A stretch of DNA of 5,014 nucleotides. Source: Oscillospiraceae bacterium (GTDB taxonomy: Bacteria; Bacillota; Clostridia; Oscillospirales; Acutalibacteraceae). Location: contig JAQXLO010000088.1 in assembly GCA_029012165.1 (NCBI GenBank), positions 1-5,014 on the forward strand, read 5' to 3'. The position numbers and the translations under genes were made by a program. Under the pieces are notes generated by a model. The model did not search any database and was not told where the DNA came from. It saw nothing but the letters and a program-made list of their open reading frames with translations. Shown here piece after piece: positions 1 through 5,014 of the stretch. Each line of letters opens with the position of its first letter. Positions within the stretch are counted from its first letter, which is position 1.

Positions 1-230
1 ACAGAAAGACCGCCGACTTGCTGACGCAAGTCAAGAGATTTTTGTGTAAGCTGACGCAATAAGATTCAAGCAAGGCGTGCGCCGCAATTGTGCGGTATTG
101 CCCAGAATTTCGCCGACTGCGGTCGGCGACCAAAGGCGCCGCCATTGGAATCCGCAAGCCTTTAAAAAGCTCCCGCGAAACTTTTTATCCCACAAAAATC
201 CGTGATGAACCAATTGTTTTGAGGGATAAA
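1..230. other. Hairpin-rich intergenic region without a convincing gene
   Basis: I see no credible coding sequence here. A 60-codon minus frame exists (31-213), but it has no ribosome binding site and looks like translated structured DNA. Several perfect inverted repeats lie close together: GACTTGC/GCAAGTC (15-21/26-32), GGCG/CGCC (74-77/80-83), CCGCA/TGCGG (82-86/91-95), CGCCGAC/GTCGGCG (111-117/122-128) and AAAAAG/CTTTTT (164-169/181-186). They are followed by the longer repeat at 184-230. A 10-base direct repeat, GCTGACGCAA, occurs at 20-29 and 50-59. The density of short GC-rich stems suggests a dispersed intergenic repeat or a structured noncoding RNA; the choice between these is inference. 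The element may continue past the left edge. Confidence 0.45.
184..230. repeat. Imperfect inverted repeat, 14-base arms
   Basis: The arms TTTATCCCACAAAA (184-197) and TTTTGAGGGATAAA (217-230) pair at 13 of 14 positions with a single A-A mismatch, around a 19-base loop (198-216). The element sits just beyond the hairpin that follows the SWIM gene. It lacks the GC-rich stem plus U-tract of a clean terminator, so its role is unknown. It could be part of a small repeat element or an RNA stem. Confidence 0.6.
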
Positions 231-232
231 TT

Positions 233-263
233 ATGCTCCCGTCACAGCGAACGACGGGAGCAT
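233..263 (-). terminator. Probable terminator hairpin after the SWIM gene
   Basis: A perfect 11-bp stem, ATGCTCCCGTC/GACGGGAGCAT (233-243 and 253-263), has a 9-base loop and begins 17 bases beyond the SWIM stop codon. Read on the minus strand it is followed by AATTTATCCC, a poor U-tract, so termination strength is uncertain. On the plus strand the following bases are TTTCCTTTG, so it could also stop transcription arriving from the left. Confidence 0.65.
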
Positions 264-280
264 TTCCTTTGATCTTGTTT

Positions 281-730
281 TCATTCTATATATTCGTTTA
301 TAAACTTCTCAAGCTGCCATTCCGGGCCATCATATAAAAGTTGCAGTAACGCTTCCTGCAATTCTGATTTTGAAAGTTTATTTATGTATTGCTGAAGCAT
401 ATTATCATACTCCGCTTCTCTTTCTTCCTCCTCTTCGTAACGTGCATCCAATTCCGCTTTATATTTCCGTGCTTCATCAGGATATGCCGCAAAGAAAACA
501 GCCACCATATGCTTACAAATTTTATTTCCGGTCGCAAACGGACAATCGCAGGTTGAAGAACGCACTTTACTGAGGTTGAGGTGAACTTTATATGGCTCCG
601 GCATGGTTCCCTTGACAAATCCTTCAATTTCTGTGTCACTGATTTGGGTATACCGTGACACATTATCGTTTTCGTAATAATCATATCCACGGTAAACGGA
701 TTTGCCGCTTGCGGCTGTGAGCAGACTCAT
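281..730 (-). CDS. Small SWIM zinc-finger protein
   Basis: This 149-residue protein carries the SWIM signature CxC-x8-CxH: C61, C63, C72 and H74, within STCDCPFATGNKICKHM. SWIM domains bind one zinc ion and are linked to nucleic-acid or protein interaction. Before the motif lies a segment with a GYDYYEND stretch of the kind seen at the front of many SWIM proteins. After it come a run of acidic residues (99-107) and an amphipathic helical C-terminus. No catalytic domain is attached, so it is a stand-alone SWIM protein of unknown partner, probably cytoplasmic. The frame stays open to an ATG at 796, but that start and the one at 781 have no ribosome binding site. I chose the ATG at 730 because AGAAG lies 7 bases upstream and because the sequence from MSLLTAASGKS onward resembles related proteins as I recall them. 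It lies downstream of the tRNA-Leu terminator; I found no convincing promoter of its own. Confidence 0.83.
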   Translation of the reverse strand: MSLLTAASGKSVYRGYDYYENDNVSRYTQISDTEIEGFVKGTMPEPYKVHLNLSKVRSSTCDCPFATGNKICKHMVAVFFAAYPDEARKYKAELDARYEEEEEREAEYDNMLQQYINKLSKSELQEALLQLLYDGPEWQLEKFINEYIE

Positions 731-827
731 ACGCACACTTCTTTCACATTTGATTGGATAGCAAGAACGGAGAAATTCCATGAATTGATGATTCATTTGA
801 AAATCCGTGTTTTACAAAATACAGTGC

Positions 828-861
828 AAAAAAAATCCGTTCTCCTAAGAGAACGGATTTT
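828..861 (-). terminator. Intrinsic terminator of tRNA-Leu
   Basis: A perfect 13-bp stem, AAAATCCGTTCTC/GAGAACGGATTTT (832-844 and 849-861), has a 4-base loop. On the minus strand it is followed by a run of eight T residues (835-828, partly paired in the stem). It begins five bases after the CCA end of the tRNA, the normal arrangement for a monocistronic tRNA. Confidence 0.93.
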
Positions 862-865
862 CGTT

Positions 866-949
866 TGGTGCGAGAGACGGGACTTGAACCCGTACGTTGA
901 AAACACACGCCCCTCAAACGTGCGCGTCTGCCGATTCCGCCACTCTCGC
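866..949 (-). tRNA. tRNA-Leu, anticodon GAG, with encoded CCA
   Basis: This is a class II tRNA that folds completely. The acceptor stem is GCGAGAG/CTCTCGC (949-943 and 876-870). The D arm is GCG/CGC with the loop GAATCGGCAGA. The anticodon stem is CACGT/GCGTG with the loop TTGAGGG, placing anticodon GAG at 915-913. The long variable arm contains a GTT/AAC stem, and the T arm is ACGGG/CCCGT with loop TTCAAGT. The discriminator base is A and CCA is encoded at 868-866. It reads CUC and CUU leucine codons. It has its own promoter and terminator and is transcribed alone. Confidence 0.97.
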
Positions 950-963
950 TCGGAACATGACAT

Positions 964-992
964 ATTATAGCAGGGAGCAAGAAATTTGTCAA
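964..992 (-). promoter_or_regulatory. Consensus promoter of tRNA-Leu
   Basis: On the minus strand a perfect -35 box TTGACA (992-987) and a perfect -10 box TATAAT (969-964) are separated by exactly 17 bases. Transcription should start near 957, about 8 bases before the mature tRNA 5' end at 949. This is a full-consensus housekeeping (sigma-A type) promoter, as expected for a stable RNA gene. Confidence 0.93.
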
Positions 993-1045
993 GCATTTTT
1001 AGAAAGTTTTTTGTAAAACGCAGCAATTATTTTGCTCATTTCTGT

Positions 1046-2155
1046 CTATGCGTCATGCCGTCTCCGTTTCCCAAATTCGTCATCGGCAAGCTTGGTGAAG
1101 CGTCGAATCATGCGTATTTCATTCGGATTGTACGGATGCAAGCTCGGGCGATACAAGTCATGGAACCATTTATCAAAGTCCCACGAAACGTGTTCCGGGT
1201 CTTTGTAATACGCATCCCACATGCCTTCCCACATCTCATACGTTTGATACTTTCCCGCAACAAAGCCCCAATTAAAACAGCCGACTCTCTCCAAAAAGAA
1301 CAGCGGGAACATCTCCTCGACGGTATTCCCGAAACACCGTCCGAGCCACTCTGTGTTGATGATGGGTCTGCCTAATTGTTTGAGGTGATTGAGAATCAAG
1401 ATATTGTCCGTATACGGTCCGTAATTGTGGTAGGAAATGATATCCGAATTGTCCAGTCCGAATCGCTCAATTTCCGACAAAGCGTCGATATTTCCCGGCG
1501 TTGTCCAAACACCGACGGTCAACGGCTGTATCGGGTCAATTTCCCGAAGGATTTCAAATTCTCTTTGCAGTCTCGGCAGGGACAAAGAATTCCGTTTAGA
1601 ATTGCCCGGCTCGTTAAACACGTCCCACATCAAGATGCGTTCGTCGTCTTTGTACCGTGTCACAATCTCCCGCACGAACCGATCATACTTCTCTGCGTAT
1701 TCCGGCTCGTCAAAAAGAGAAAAGCCTGCCTCTTCTAAACTTCCATGCTGAGAGACTTTTCTGCCGCCGTGATACCCCCAATCGACGCTCTGCTCGCCTA
1801 AGTGCATCCGTTTCAAAGCCTCTTCCTTGGGCGGCATACAGTCATTGTCCAGCACAACCACGCACGAAATCCCGTTTTGTGCAGCGGCGTCTATCGTCCG
1901 CTCAAGGCGTTCCATAAACCCGTCATGCTCTTTTTCCCACACAAAGTATTCCAAAATAATGCGAATCGCATTGTACCCTGTTTGCGCCACGAGCGCAAGC
2001 TCTCGTTGGGTTGTTTCAAAGCGTTTCTCGAAACCGTATGCCTGCCACTGGTCAATGCGATTGGCGCAATCACTGCTCATGAAATTGCACCCGCGAATCC
2101 ACGGACGATGATTGTACCAGTCCCAAGCTCTCTCTTTACTCCACTGATTTTCCAC
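1046..2155 (-). CDS. Cytoplasmic clan GH-A glycoside hydrolase, GH5-like
   Basis: This 369-residue TIM-barrel glycosidase is complete and has no signal peptide or binding module, so it probably acts inside the cell on imported oligosaccharides. The general acid/base is E182 in DVFNEPGN and the nucleophile is E269 in INTEWLG; these are the two strand-end glutamates of retaining clan GH-A enzymes. H243 and Y245 (SYHNYG) and W296 (NWGF) fit the other conserved active-site positions. Close relatives, as I recall them, are often labelled 1,4-beta-xylanase or cellulase-family, but nothing in the sequence fixes the substrate. The start is GTG: GGGGGAGA (2168-2161) ends five bases before it, while the nearby ATG at 2160 is out of frame. 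It lies 99 bases after the zinc-ribbon gene, and a long hairpin sits immediately before the ribosome binding site. A weak AGCAA/TTGCT stem (1036-1022) follows the stop; I see no strong terminator. Confidence 0.88.
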   Translation of the reverse strand: MENQWSKERAWDWYNHRPWIRGCNFMSSDCANRIDQWQAYGFEKRFETTQRELALVAQTGYNAIRIILEYFVWEKEHDGFMERLERTIDAAAQNGISCVVVLDNDCMPPKEEALKRMHLGEQSVDWGYHGGRKVSQHGSLEEAGFSLFDEPEYAEKYDRFVREIVTRYKDDERILMWDVFNEPGNSKRNSLSLPRLQREFEILREIDPIQPLTVGVWTTPGNIDALSEIERFGLDNSDIISYHNYGPYTDNILILNHLKQLGRPIINTEWLGRCFGNTVEEMFPLFFLERVGCFNWGFVAGKYQTYEMWEGMWDAYYKDPEHVSWDFDKWFHDLYRPSLHPYNPNEIRMIRRFTKLADDEFGKRRRHDA

Positions 2156-2160
2156 TGCAT

Positions 2161-2168
2161 TCTCCCCC
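2161..2168 (-). promoter_or_regulatory. Ribosome binding site that fixes the GTG start
   Basis: On the minus strand GGGGGAGA lies five bases upstream of the GTG at 2155. It decides between this GTG and the out-of-frame ATG at 2160. Its first two G residues also fall in a small CCGTA/TACGG inverted repeat (2177-2173 and 2171-2167), so its access could depend on RNA folding. Confidence 0.75.
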
Positions 2169-2179
2169 GTATTACGGCA

Positions 2180-2220
2180 AAAGACAGCATAAAAGCCTTT
2201 GTGCTTTCTACGCTGTCTTT
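2180..2220 (-). terminator. Long hairpin between the zinc-ribbon and glycosidase genes
   Basis: The outer stem AAAGACAGC/GCTGTCTTT (2220-2212 and 2188-2180) is 9 bp. It encloses an inner stem GAAAGC/GCTTTT (one G-U pair) and a six-base loop, with a small internal loop between. On the minus strand it ends in TTTT followed by GCCG, a short U-tract. It is probably a terminator or attenuator following the gene that ends at 2255. Only 11 bases separate it from the ribosome binding site of the glycosidase, leaving no room for a promoter in between, so glycosidase mRNA must include this hairpin. Confidence 0.7.
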
Positions 2221-2254
2221 CTGTTTCCTATAAATGTCGGACTATGCGGTCAAA

Positions 2255-3154
2255 TTATTTCGCTTCGACCGTTTCTTTTTCCGCTTCCTCGGCGGCTTTC
2301 TTGGCTTCCTCTTCTGCTTTCTTGGCGGCCTCTTTTGCGGCAGTACGCTCTGCCATCACGGCACGAATCTGATCCAGCGGAACACCGTCCTCCACCAGCT
2401 GGAAGTATTCCTCGGCGGGAATGTTGCCGATGAAGCAGGGTTTATACTTGACCTCGATACCCTTGACGAAGCAAAGGATATCCGCCGCAAAGCAAAACAC
2501 CAGCAGAGCGATGTAAACATAGGCGCCGAAACCGACAGAGGACAGCTGAATCACATTGGGGAACAGTGCGGTAATCTTGCCGCAGAACAGGAAGAACGTG
2601 ACAATAGAAGCCACGGCGAAAAGCAGATTGAGAACATTCAGTGTGTAGTTGCGCTGTTTGCCCTTGGGGCTGCACGCCATCGTCAGGCAAATCAGGTGTG
2701 CCAGAACGCCCACTGCGGACAAAAGGATGCACACGACCGAAACGGCAAAAAGAATGAACGCCGTGCCCATCAGCTTGGAGCCAAACATGGCGATCAAAGA
2801 ATCAAAATCCATCCGTGAGGAAAGGAGGTTGTACAGGGAGATCACGTTGACAGAGCCGTTGTACTGGGCATAGGGCGCCGTGAATCCGAACTTCGCCAGC
2901 GGCAGGAACAGACCCACAATGGGAAGCACGCTGAAAACGATACGCACGATCGCCAGCTTGGATCCGATGAAAGAGGCCTTCAGACGGTCAAACTTGACCT
3001 GTGTGCGGGCGTGTTCCGCCTCCGCCTGATCCGCATCCAGAAGGAGCCGTTCCTCCATTCCGTAATAGACCATGTTCACACCGCAGTGGGGACAGTTGGG
3101 TTTCCAGTCGGTGAGCCTCAGTTTACCGCCGCATTTCGGACAAGTTGCTGCCAT
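2255..3154 (-). CDS. Zinc-ribbon multi-pass membrane protein of unknown function
   Basis: This 299-residue protein opens with a four-cysteine zinc ribbon, CPKCGG (C5, C8) and CPHCG (C21, C24), which probably binds zinc on the cytoplasmic side. A polar linker follows (about 30-65). Hydrophobic segments lie at about 67-88, 129-160 (long, perhaps one extended helix or two), 171-192 and 208-230. The tail from about 235 to 299 is cytoplasmic in character: a short conserved-looking stretch (PAEEYFQLVEDGVPLDQI) and then an Ala/Glu/Lys-rich helix, probably a coiled coil. I do not recognise a named family. Zinc ribbons of this type often front bacterial membrane proteins without known enzymatic activity. 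The start is certain: GGAGGA (3166-3161) lies six bases before the ATG. It has a likely promoter in the 96-base gap after the SDR gene, and a hairpin follows its stop. Confidence 0.85.
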   Translation of the reverse strand: MAATCPKCGGKLRLTDWKPNCPHCGVNMVYYGMEERLLLDADQAEAEHARTQVKFDRLKASFIGSKLAIVRIVFSVLPIVGLFLPLAKFGFTAPYAQYNGSVNVISLYNLLSSRMDFDSLIAMFGSKLMGTAFILFAVSVVCILLSAVGVLAHLICLTMACSPKGKQRNYTLNVLNLLFAVASIVTFFLFCGKITALFPNVIQLSSVGFGAYVYIALLVFCFAADILCFVKGIEVKYKPCFIGNIPAEEYFQLVEDGVPLDQIRAVMAERTAAKEAAKKAEEEAKKAAEEAEKETVEAK

Positions 3155-3160
3155 TATTAT

Positions 3161-3166
3161 TCCTCC
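3161..3166 (-). promoter_or_regulatory. Strong ribosome binding site
   Basis: A near-perfect Shine-Dalgarno sequence, GGAGGA, lies six bases before the ATG at 3154. It supports the chosen start of the zinc-ribbon membrane protein and suggests efficient translation. Confidence 0.85.
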
Positions 3167-3193
3167 AAAGCCTATTAAAAATCAAGTTAATCA

Positions 3194-3222
3194 ATTTTAA
3201 CATAAATACGGAACAAATGCAA
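3194..3222 (-). promoter_or_regulatory. Likely promoter of the zinc-ribbon gene
   Basis: On the minus strand TTGCAT (3222-3217) is followed after 17 bases by TAAAAT (3199-3194). The -10 box is preceded by TGT, which forms an extended -10 element. The -35 box matches consensus at three of six positions and the -10 at five of six. The AT-rich surroundings and position about 40 bases before the start codon fit a real promoter. No terminator hairpin separates it from the SDR gene, so read-through from upstream is also likely. Confidence 0.6.
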
Positions 3223-3250
3223 TATTTTTTCAGACATTTTTCGTTCCTTT

Positions 3251-3982
3251 TCAGACAATGAACCCACCATCCGTGCAAAGCACCTGTCCGGTTATGAAAT
3301 CCGCCGCCGCAGATGCCAAAAAAAAGATTGCCTGCGCCACGTCCTCGGGGGTGCCGAGCCGCATCAGCGGGGTATCCTCGGTCAAGGTGTGCATGGTCTG
3401 CTCGTCAAAACAGGCGTTCATGGGTGTGTCAATGACGCCGGGTGCCACACAGTTGACGCAGATTTTCGACGGACCCAGCTCCTTTGCCAGCGCTTTGGTC
3501 AAACCGATCACCGCCGCCTTGGACGCCGAATAATGCACCTCGCACGAGGCGCCGCTCACGCCCCAAACGGAGGAAATATTGATGATCTTGCCGCACTGCC
3601 GGCGCACCATATACGGAATCGCCTCCCGGCAGCAATGAAAAACGCCGCCGACGTTGACGGCAAACATTTGCTCAAACTCGGCGTCGGTGATGTCCGTAAA
3701 CAGCTTCTGTCCGGCGATGCCGGCATTGTTGACCAGCACGTCCACGCCGCCGAAGGTCTGCGCAATGCTGCGAAACATTTCCCGGACATCGACTTCTGAC
3801 GACACATCGGCATAGAACGGCTCAGCTGAAAATCCCTCTTTGCGCAGAGCCGCACACAGCGCCTGTGCACGGTCAGCGCCGTGGCAGTAGCCGGCTGCCA
3901 CCTGATATCCGTTTTGCGCAAAAAGACGGGCGGCAGCTTGACCGATGCCGCCCGATGCGCCTGTAATCAATACGGTTTTCAT
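3251..3982 (-). CDS. SDR-family NAD(P)-dependent oxidoreductase, FabG-like
   Basis: This 243-residue classical short-chain dehydrogenase/reductase is full length. The Rossmann cofactor motif TGASGGIG is at 7-14, an acidic-Val pair (D59-V60) contacts adenine, and NNAG is at 85-88. The catalytic tetrad is N110, S138, Y151 and K155 (YSASK), the same numbering as E. coli FabG. The C-terminal GQVLCTDGG motif is intact. The family reduces keto groups or oxidises alcohols with NAD(P)(H) in the cytoplasm. Overall resemblance is to 3-oxoacyl-ACP reductase, but there are no fatty-acid synthesis genes around it, so the substrate is open and a fabG label would be unsafe. The ATG at 3982 overlaps the TGA of the upstream gene (ATGA, 3982-3979), implying translational coupling. 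The ribosome binding site is weak (GAAGG about ten bases upstream), which suits re-initiation. No terminator follows. Confidence 0.93.
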   Translation of the reverse strand: MKTVLITGASGGIGQAAARLFAQNGYQVAAGYCHGADRAQALCAALRKEGFSAEPFYADVSSEVDVREMFRSIAQTFGGVDVLVNNAGIAGQKLFTDITDAEFEQMFAVNVGGVFHCCREAIPYMVRRQCGKIINISSVWGVSGASCEVHYSASKAAVIGLTKALAKELGPSKICVNCVAPGVIDTPMNACFDEQTMHTLTEDTPLMRLGTPEDVAQAIFFLASAAADFITGQVLCTDGGFIV

Positions 3983-5014
3983 CCCGCCATGCCTTCAAAC
4001 ATCTTCTCAAACTCTTCCATGGTGTACTTTTTGCCGCTGAGATTGAAGGCATTCTTGTCCGAAACGCCGGGTTTCAGGGAGATGCTCGTAGTCTCCACCA
4101 CCTGCCGTGTTTCCAGATCCACAACCTCCCAGCGGGTGATACCGTTGCTGGTAAAGTAGAAGCTGTAGCCCACATTCTCCTCGGGAATGCGGTAGCTTTC
4201 GCAGACATAGCCCGTGCCGCTGACCACACCGACGTACTCCAGTGCATCGGTGCGCAGCATTTCACGGATATCCATATCCTTCATGGAGTTAAGGACATCC
4301 TCCATATCCTGATCTACCATCTGCACATAGCCGGTCGCCCATGCGATATAGAGCTTGGAATCCTTGATGACGACCCGAACTTCATCCAGTCCGCCAAGTT
4401 TCGGCATATCTTCTGCACCCAAAAAACTGCCTAAACGTCCCTTGAATGCTCCGTTGTTTCCGTCCTTGTAGAAGGTATAGGGAATCGCAATACCCTCCGA
4501 TTTCATCTCTGCCTGCACGGTGTAGGAGTTGCCTGCCAGAATATCCATCACGTACTTGTCGAGGTAGGTAACCTGCGGACGGGAAACTGTACCGCCCTCT
4601 GTGACATTGCCGCCGAAGCCCACATTGGTCTCGGCAATGTTGTCGGTCATGGAGGTGGAATCGGTCACAGTTGTTGCCTGTGTGGTGGTACTTGCCGTTG
4701 TGGCTGTCGTACTGCCCGATGCGGCAGTCGTCCCGGGTTTCTTGGTGGTGGAGGGCTGGGAGGGCGAAGTGAACATGAACGCCTTGGTGGTGGTCACACG
4801 GGTGGCGTTTGCTTTAGTTGTCGCCGCTGTTGTGGCATTGGCGCTCGCAGCTTTGGTCGGATTCGCAGAGGGCAGGGTCAGCGCCTCGTACTCCTGCTCA
4901 TAGTGTTCGTCGGTGGTGCGCTCCGTGTAGCTTTCGTCCTCGTAATCGTTGGTGAAATCCTCAAGCAGTTCCTTCCAGGGACTTGCCGTGGTTTGCTCGG
5001 TGGACTCGGTGGTG
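3979..5014 (-). CDS. Probable exported Thr-rich protein, 5' end outside the window
   Basis: The frame is open from its stop at 3979 to the right edge, giving 344 visible residues with no N-terminus. Although GTG at 4797 could be read as a start, the frame upstream stays open for 72 more codons with matching composition, so the gene begins outside the window. Visible parts in order are an acidic, Tyr-containing stretch (about 5010-4875), a Thr/Ala/Ser/Lys/Pro-rich low-complexity linker (about 4872-4624), and a folded C-terminal domain of about 215 residues rich in beta-type sequence (4620-3979). The linker is of the kind that tethers extracellular domains in Firmicutes, so I infer a lipoprotein or membrane-anchored exported protein with its signal or anchor in the missing part. 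The C-terminal domain, with segments such as SYTVQAEMKSEG and TGYVQMVDQDMEDVL, loosely recalls LolA/LppX-like lipoprotein folds; this is only a suggestion. It overlaps the SDR gene by four bases. Confidence 0.82.
   Translation of the reverse strand, partial: TTESTEQTTASPWKELLEDFTNDYEDESYTERTTDEHYEQEYEALTLPSANPTKAASANATTAATTKANATRVTTTKAFMFTSPSQPSTTKKPGTTAASGSTTATTASTTTQATTVTDSTSMTDNIAETNVGFGGNVTEGGTVSRPQVTYLDKYVMDILAGNSYTVQAEMKSEGIAIPYTFYKDGNNGAFKGRLGSFLGAEDMPKLGGLDEVRVVIKDSKLYIAWATGYVQMVDQDMEDVLNSMKDMDIREMLRTDALEYVGVVSGTGYVCESYRIPEENVGYSFYFTSNGITRWEVVDLETRQVVETTSISLKPGVSDKNAFNLSGKKYTMEEFEKMFEGMAG

Noticed and set aside
31..213. 60-codon minus-strand frame in the left intergenic region
   Set aside because: It has no ribosome binding site and runs straight through several perfect inverted repeats. 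The peptide looks like translated structured DNA rather than a protein.
866..949. tRNA-Leu as an integration (att) site
   Set aside because: No duplicate of the tRNA 3' end and no integrase or phage gene is visible in the window.
809..1019. 11-base inverted repeat TTTTGTAAAAC (1009-1019 and 809-819) flanking tRNA-Leu
   Set aside because: The motif is AT-rich and nearly self-complementary, lies at unequal distances from the tRNA, and has no accompanying integrase or direct repeat of the tRNA end. Chance is the simpler explanation.
986..1375. 129-codon plus-strand frame opposite the glycosidase
   Set aside because: It is antisense to the conserved C-terminal half of a complete glycoside hydrolase and has no ribosome binding site or recognisable motif.
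2234..2818. 194-codon plus-strand frame opposite the zinc-ribbon gene
   Set aside because: It lies wholly antisense to a gene with a strong ribosome binding site and clear zinc and membrane features. Its content is the shadow of the A/E/K tail and has no domain of its own.
3251..3982. Naming the SDR as FabG of fatty-acid synthesis
   Set aside because: Motifs and numbering fit, but many SDRs share them, and no acyl carrier protein, fabD, fabF or similar gene is nearby.
4601..4903. Hydrophobic plus-strand frame resembling a membrane protein
   Set aside because: The Val/Ala-rich sequence is simply the complement of Thr/Ala codons (ACC, GCC) in the low-complexity linker on the minus strand.

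Overview
The window looks like a chromosomal segment from a Gram-positive anaerobe of the class Clostridia, probably a gut Ruminococcaceae/Oscillospiraceae-type organism. This is inferred from sigma-A-type promoters, strong GGAGG-type ribosome binding sites, the style of the SWIM and zinc-ribbon proteins, a glycoside hydrolase of a type common in gut Clostridia, and a Thr-rich linker typical of secreted clostridial proteins. No marker gene is present to prove it. Every supported gene is on the minus strand, so transcription runs from the right end of the window to the left.

Layout in transcription order. (1) 5014-3979: the C-terminal part of a protein that enters from beyond the window edge, with an acidic segment, a Thr/Ala/Ser/Pro-rich low-complexity linker and a folded C-terminal domain. 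It is probably exported. (2) 3982-3251: an SDR-family oxidoreductase that overlaps the previous stop by an ATGA junction, so the two are translationally coupled. (3) 3154-2255: a membrane protein with an N-terminal four-cysteine zinc ribbon, about four hydrophobic segments and an Ala/Glu/Lys helical tail, with its own likely promoter and an excellent ribosome binding site. (4) 2155-1046: a cytoplasmic clan GH-A glycoside hydrolase with a GTG start. Its leader carries a long hairpin directly in front of the ribosome binding site. (5) 949-866: tRNA-Leu(GAG) with encoded CCA, a consensus promoter and a strong intrinsic terminator. (6) 730-281: a small SWIM zinc-finger protein. (7) 263-1: no convincing gene, but a chain of inverted repeats, possibly a terminator followed by a dispersed intergenic repeat or structured RNA.

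Nothing here is a recognisable defence system, mobile element or CRISPR array. The genes do not form an obvious single pathway. The only tight functional coupling is between the putative exported Thr-rich protein and the SDR. The points most worth following are that coupling, the hairpin leader of the glycosidase, the uncharacterised zinc-ribbon membrane protein and the hairpin-rich intergenic region at the left edge.
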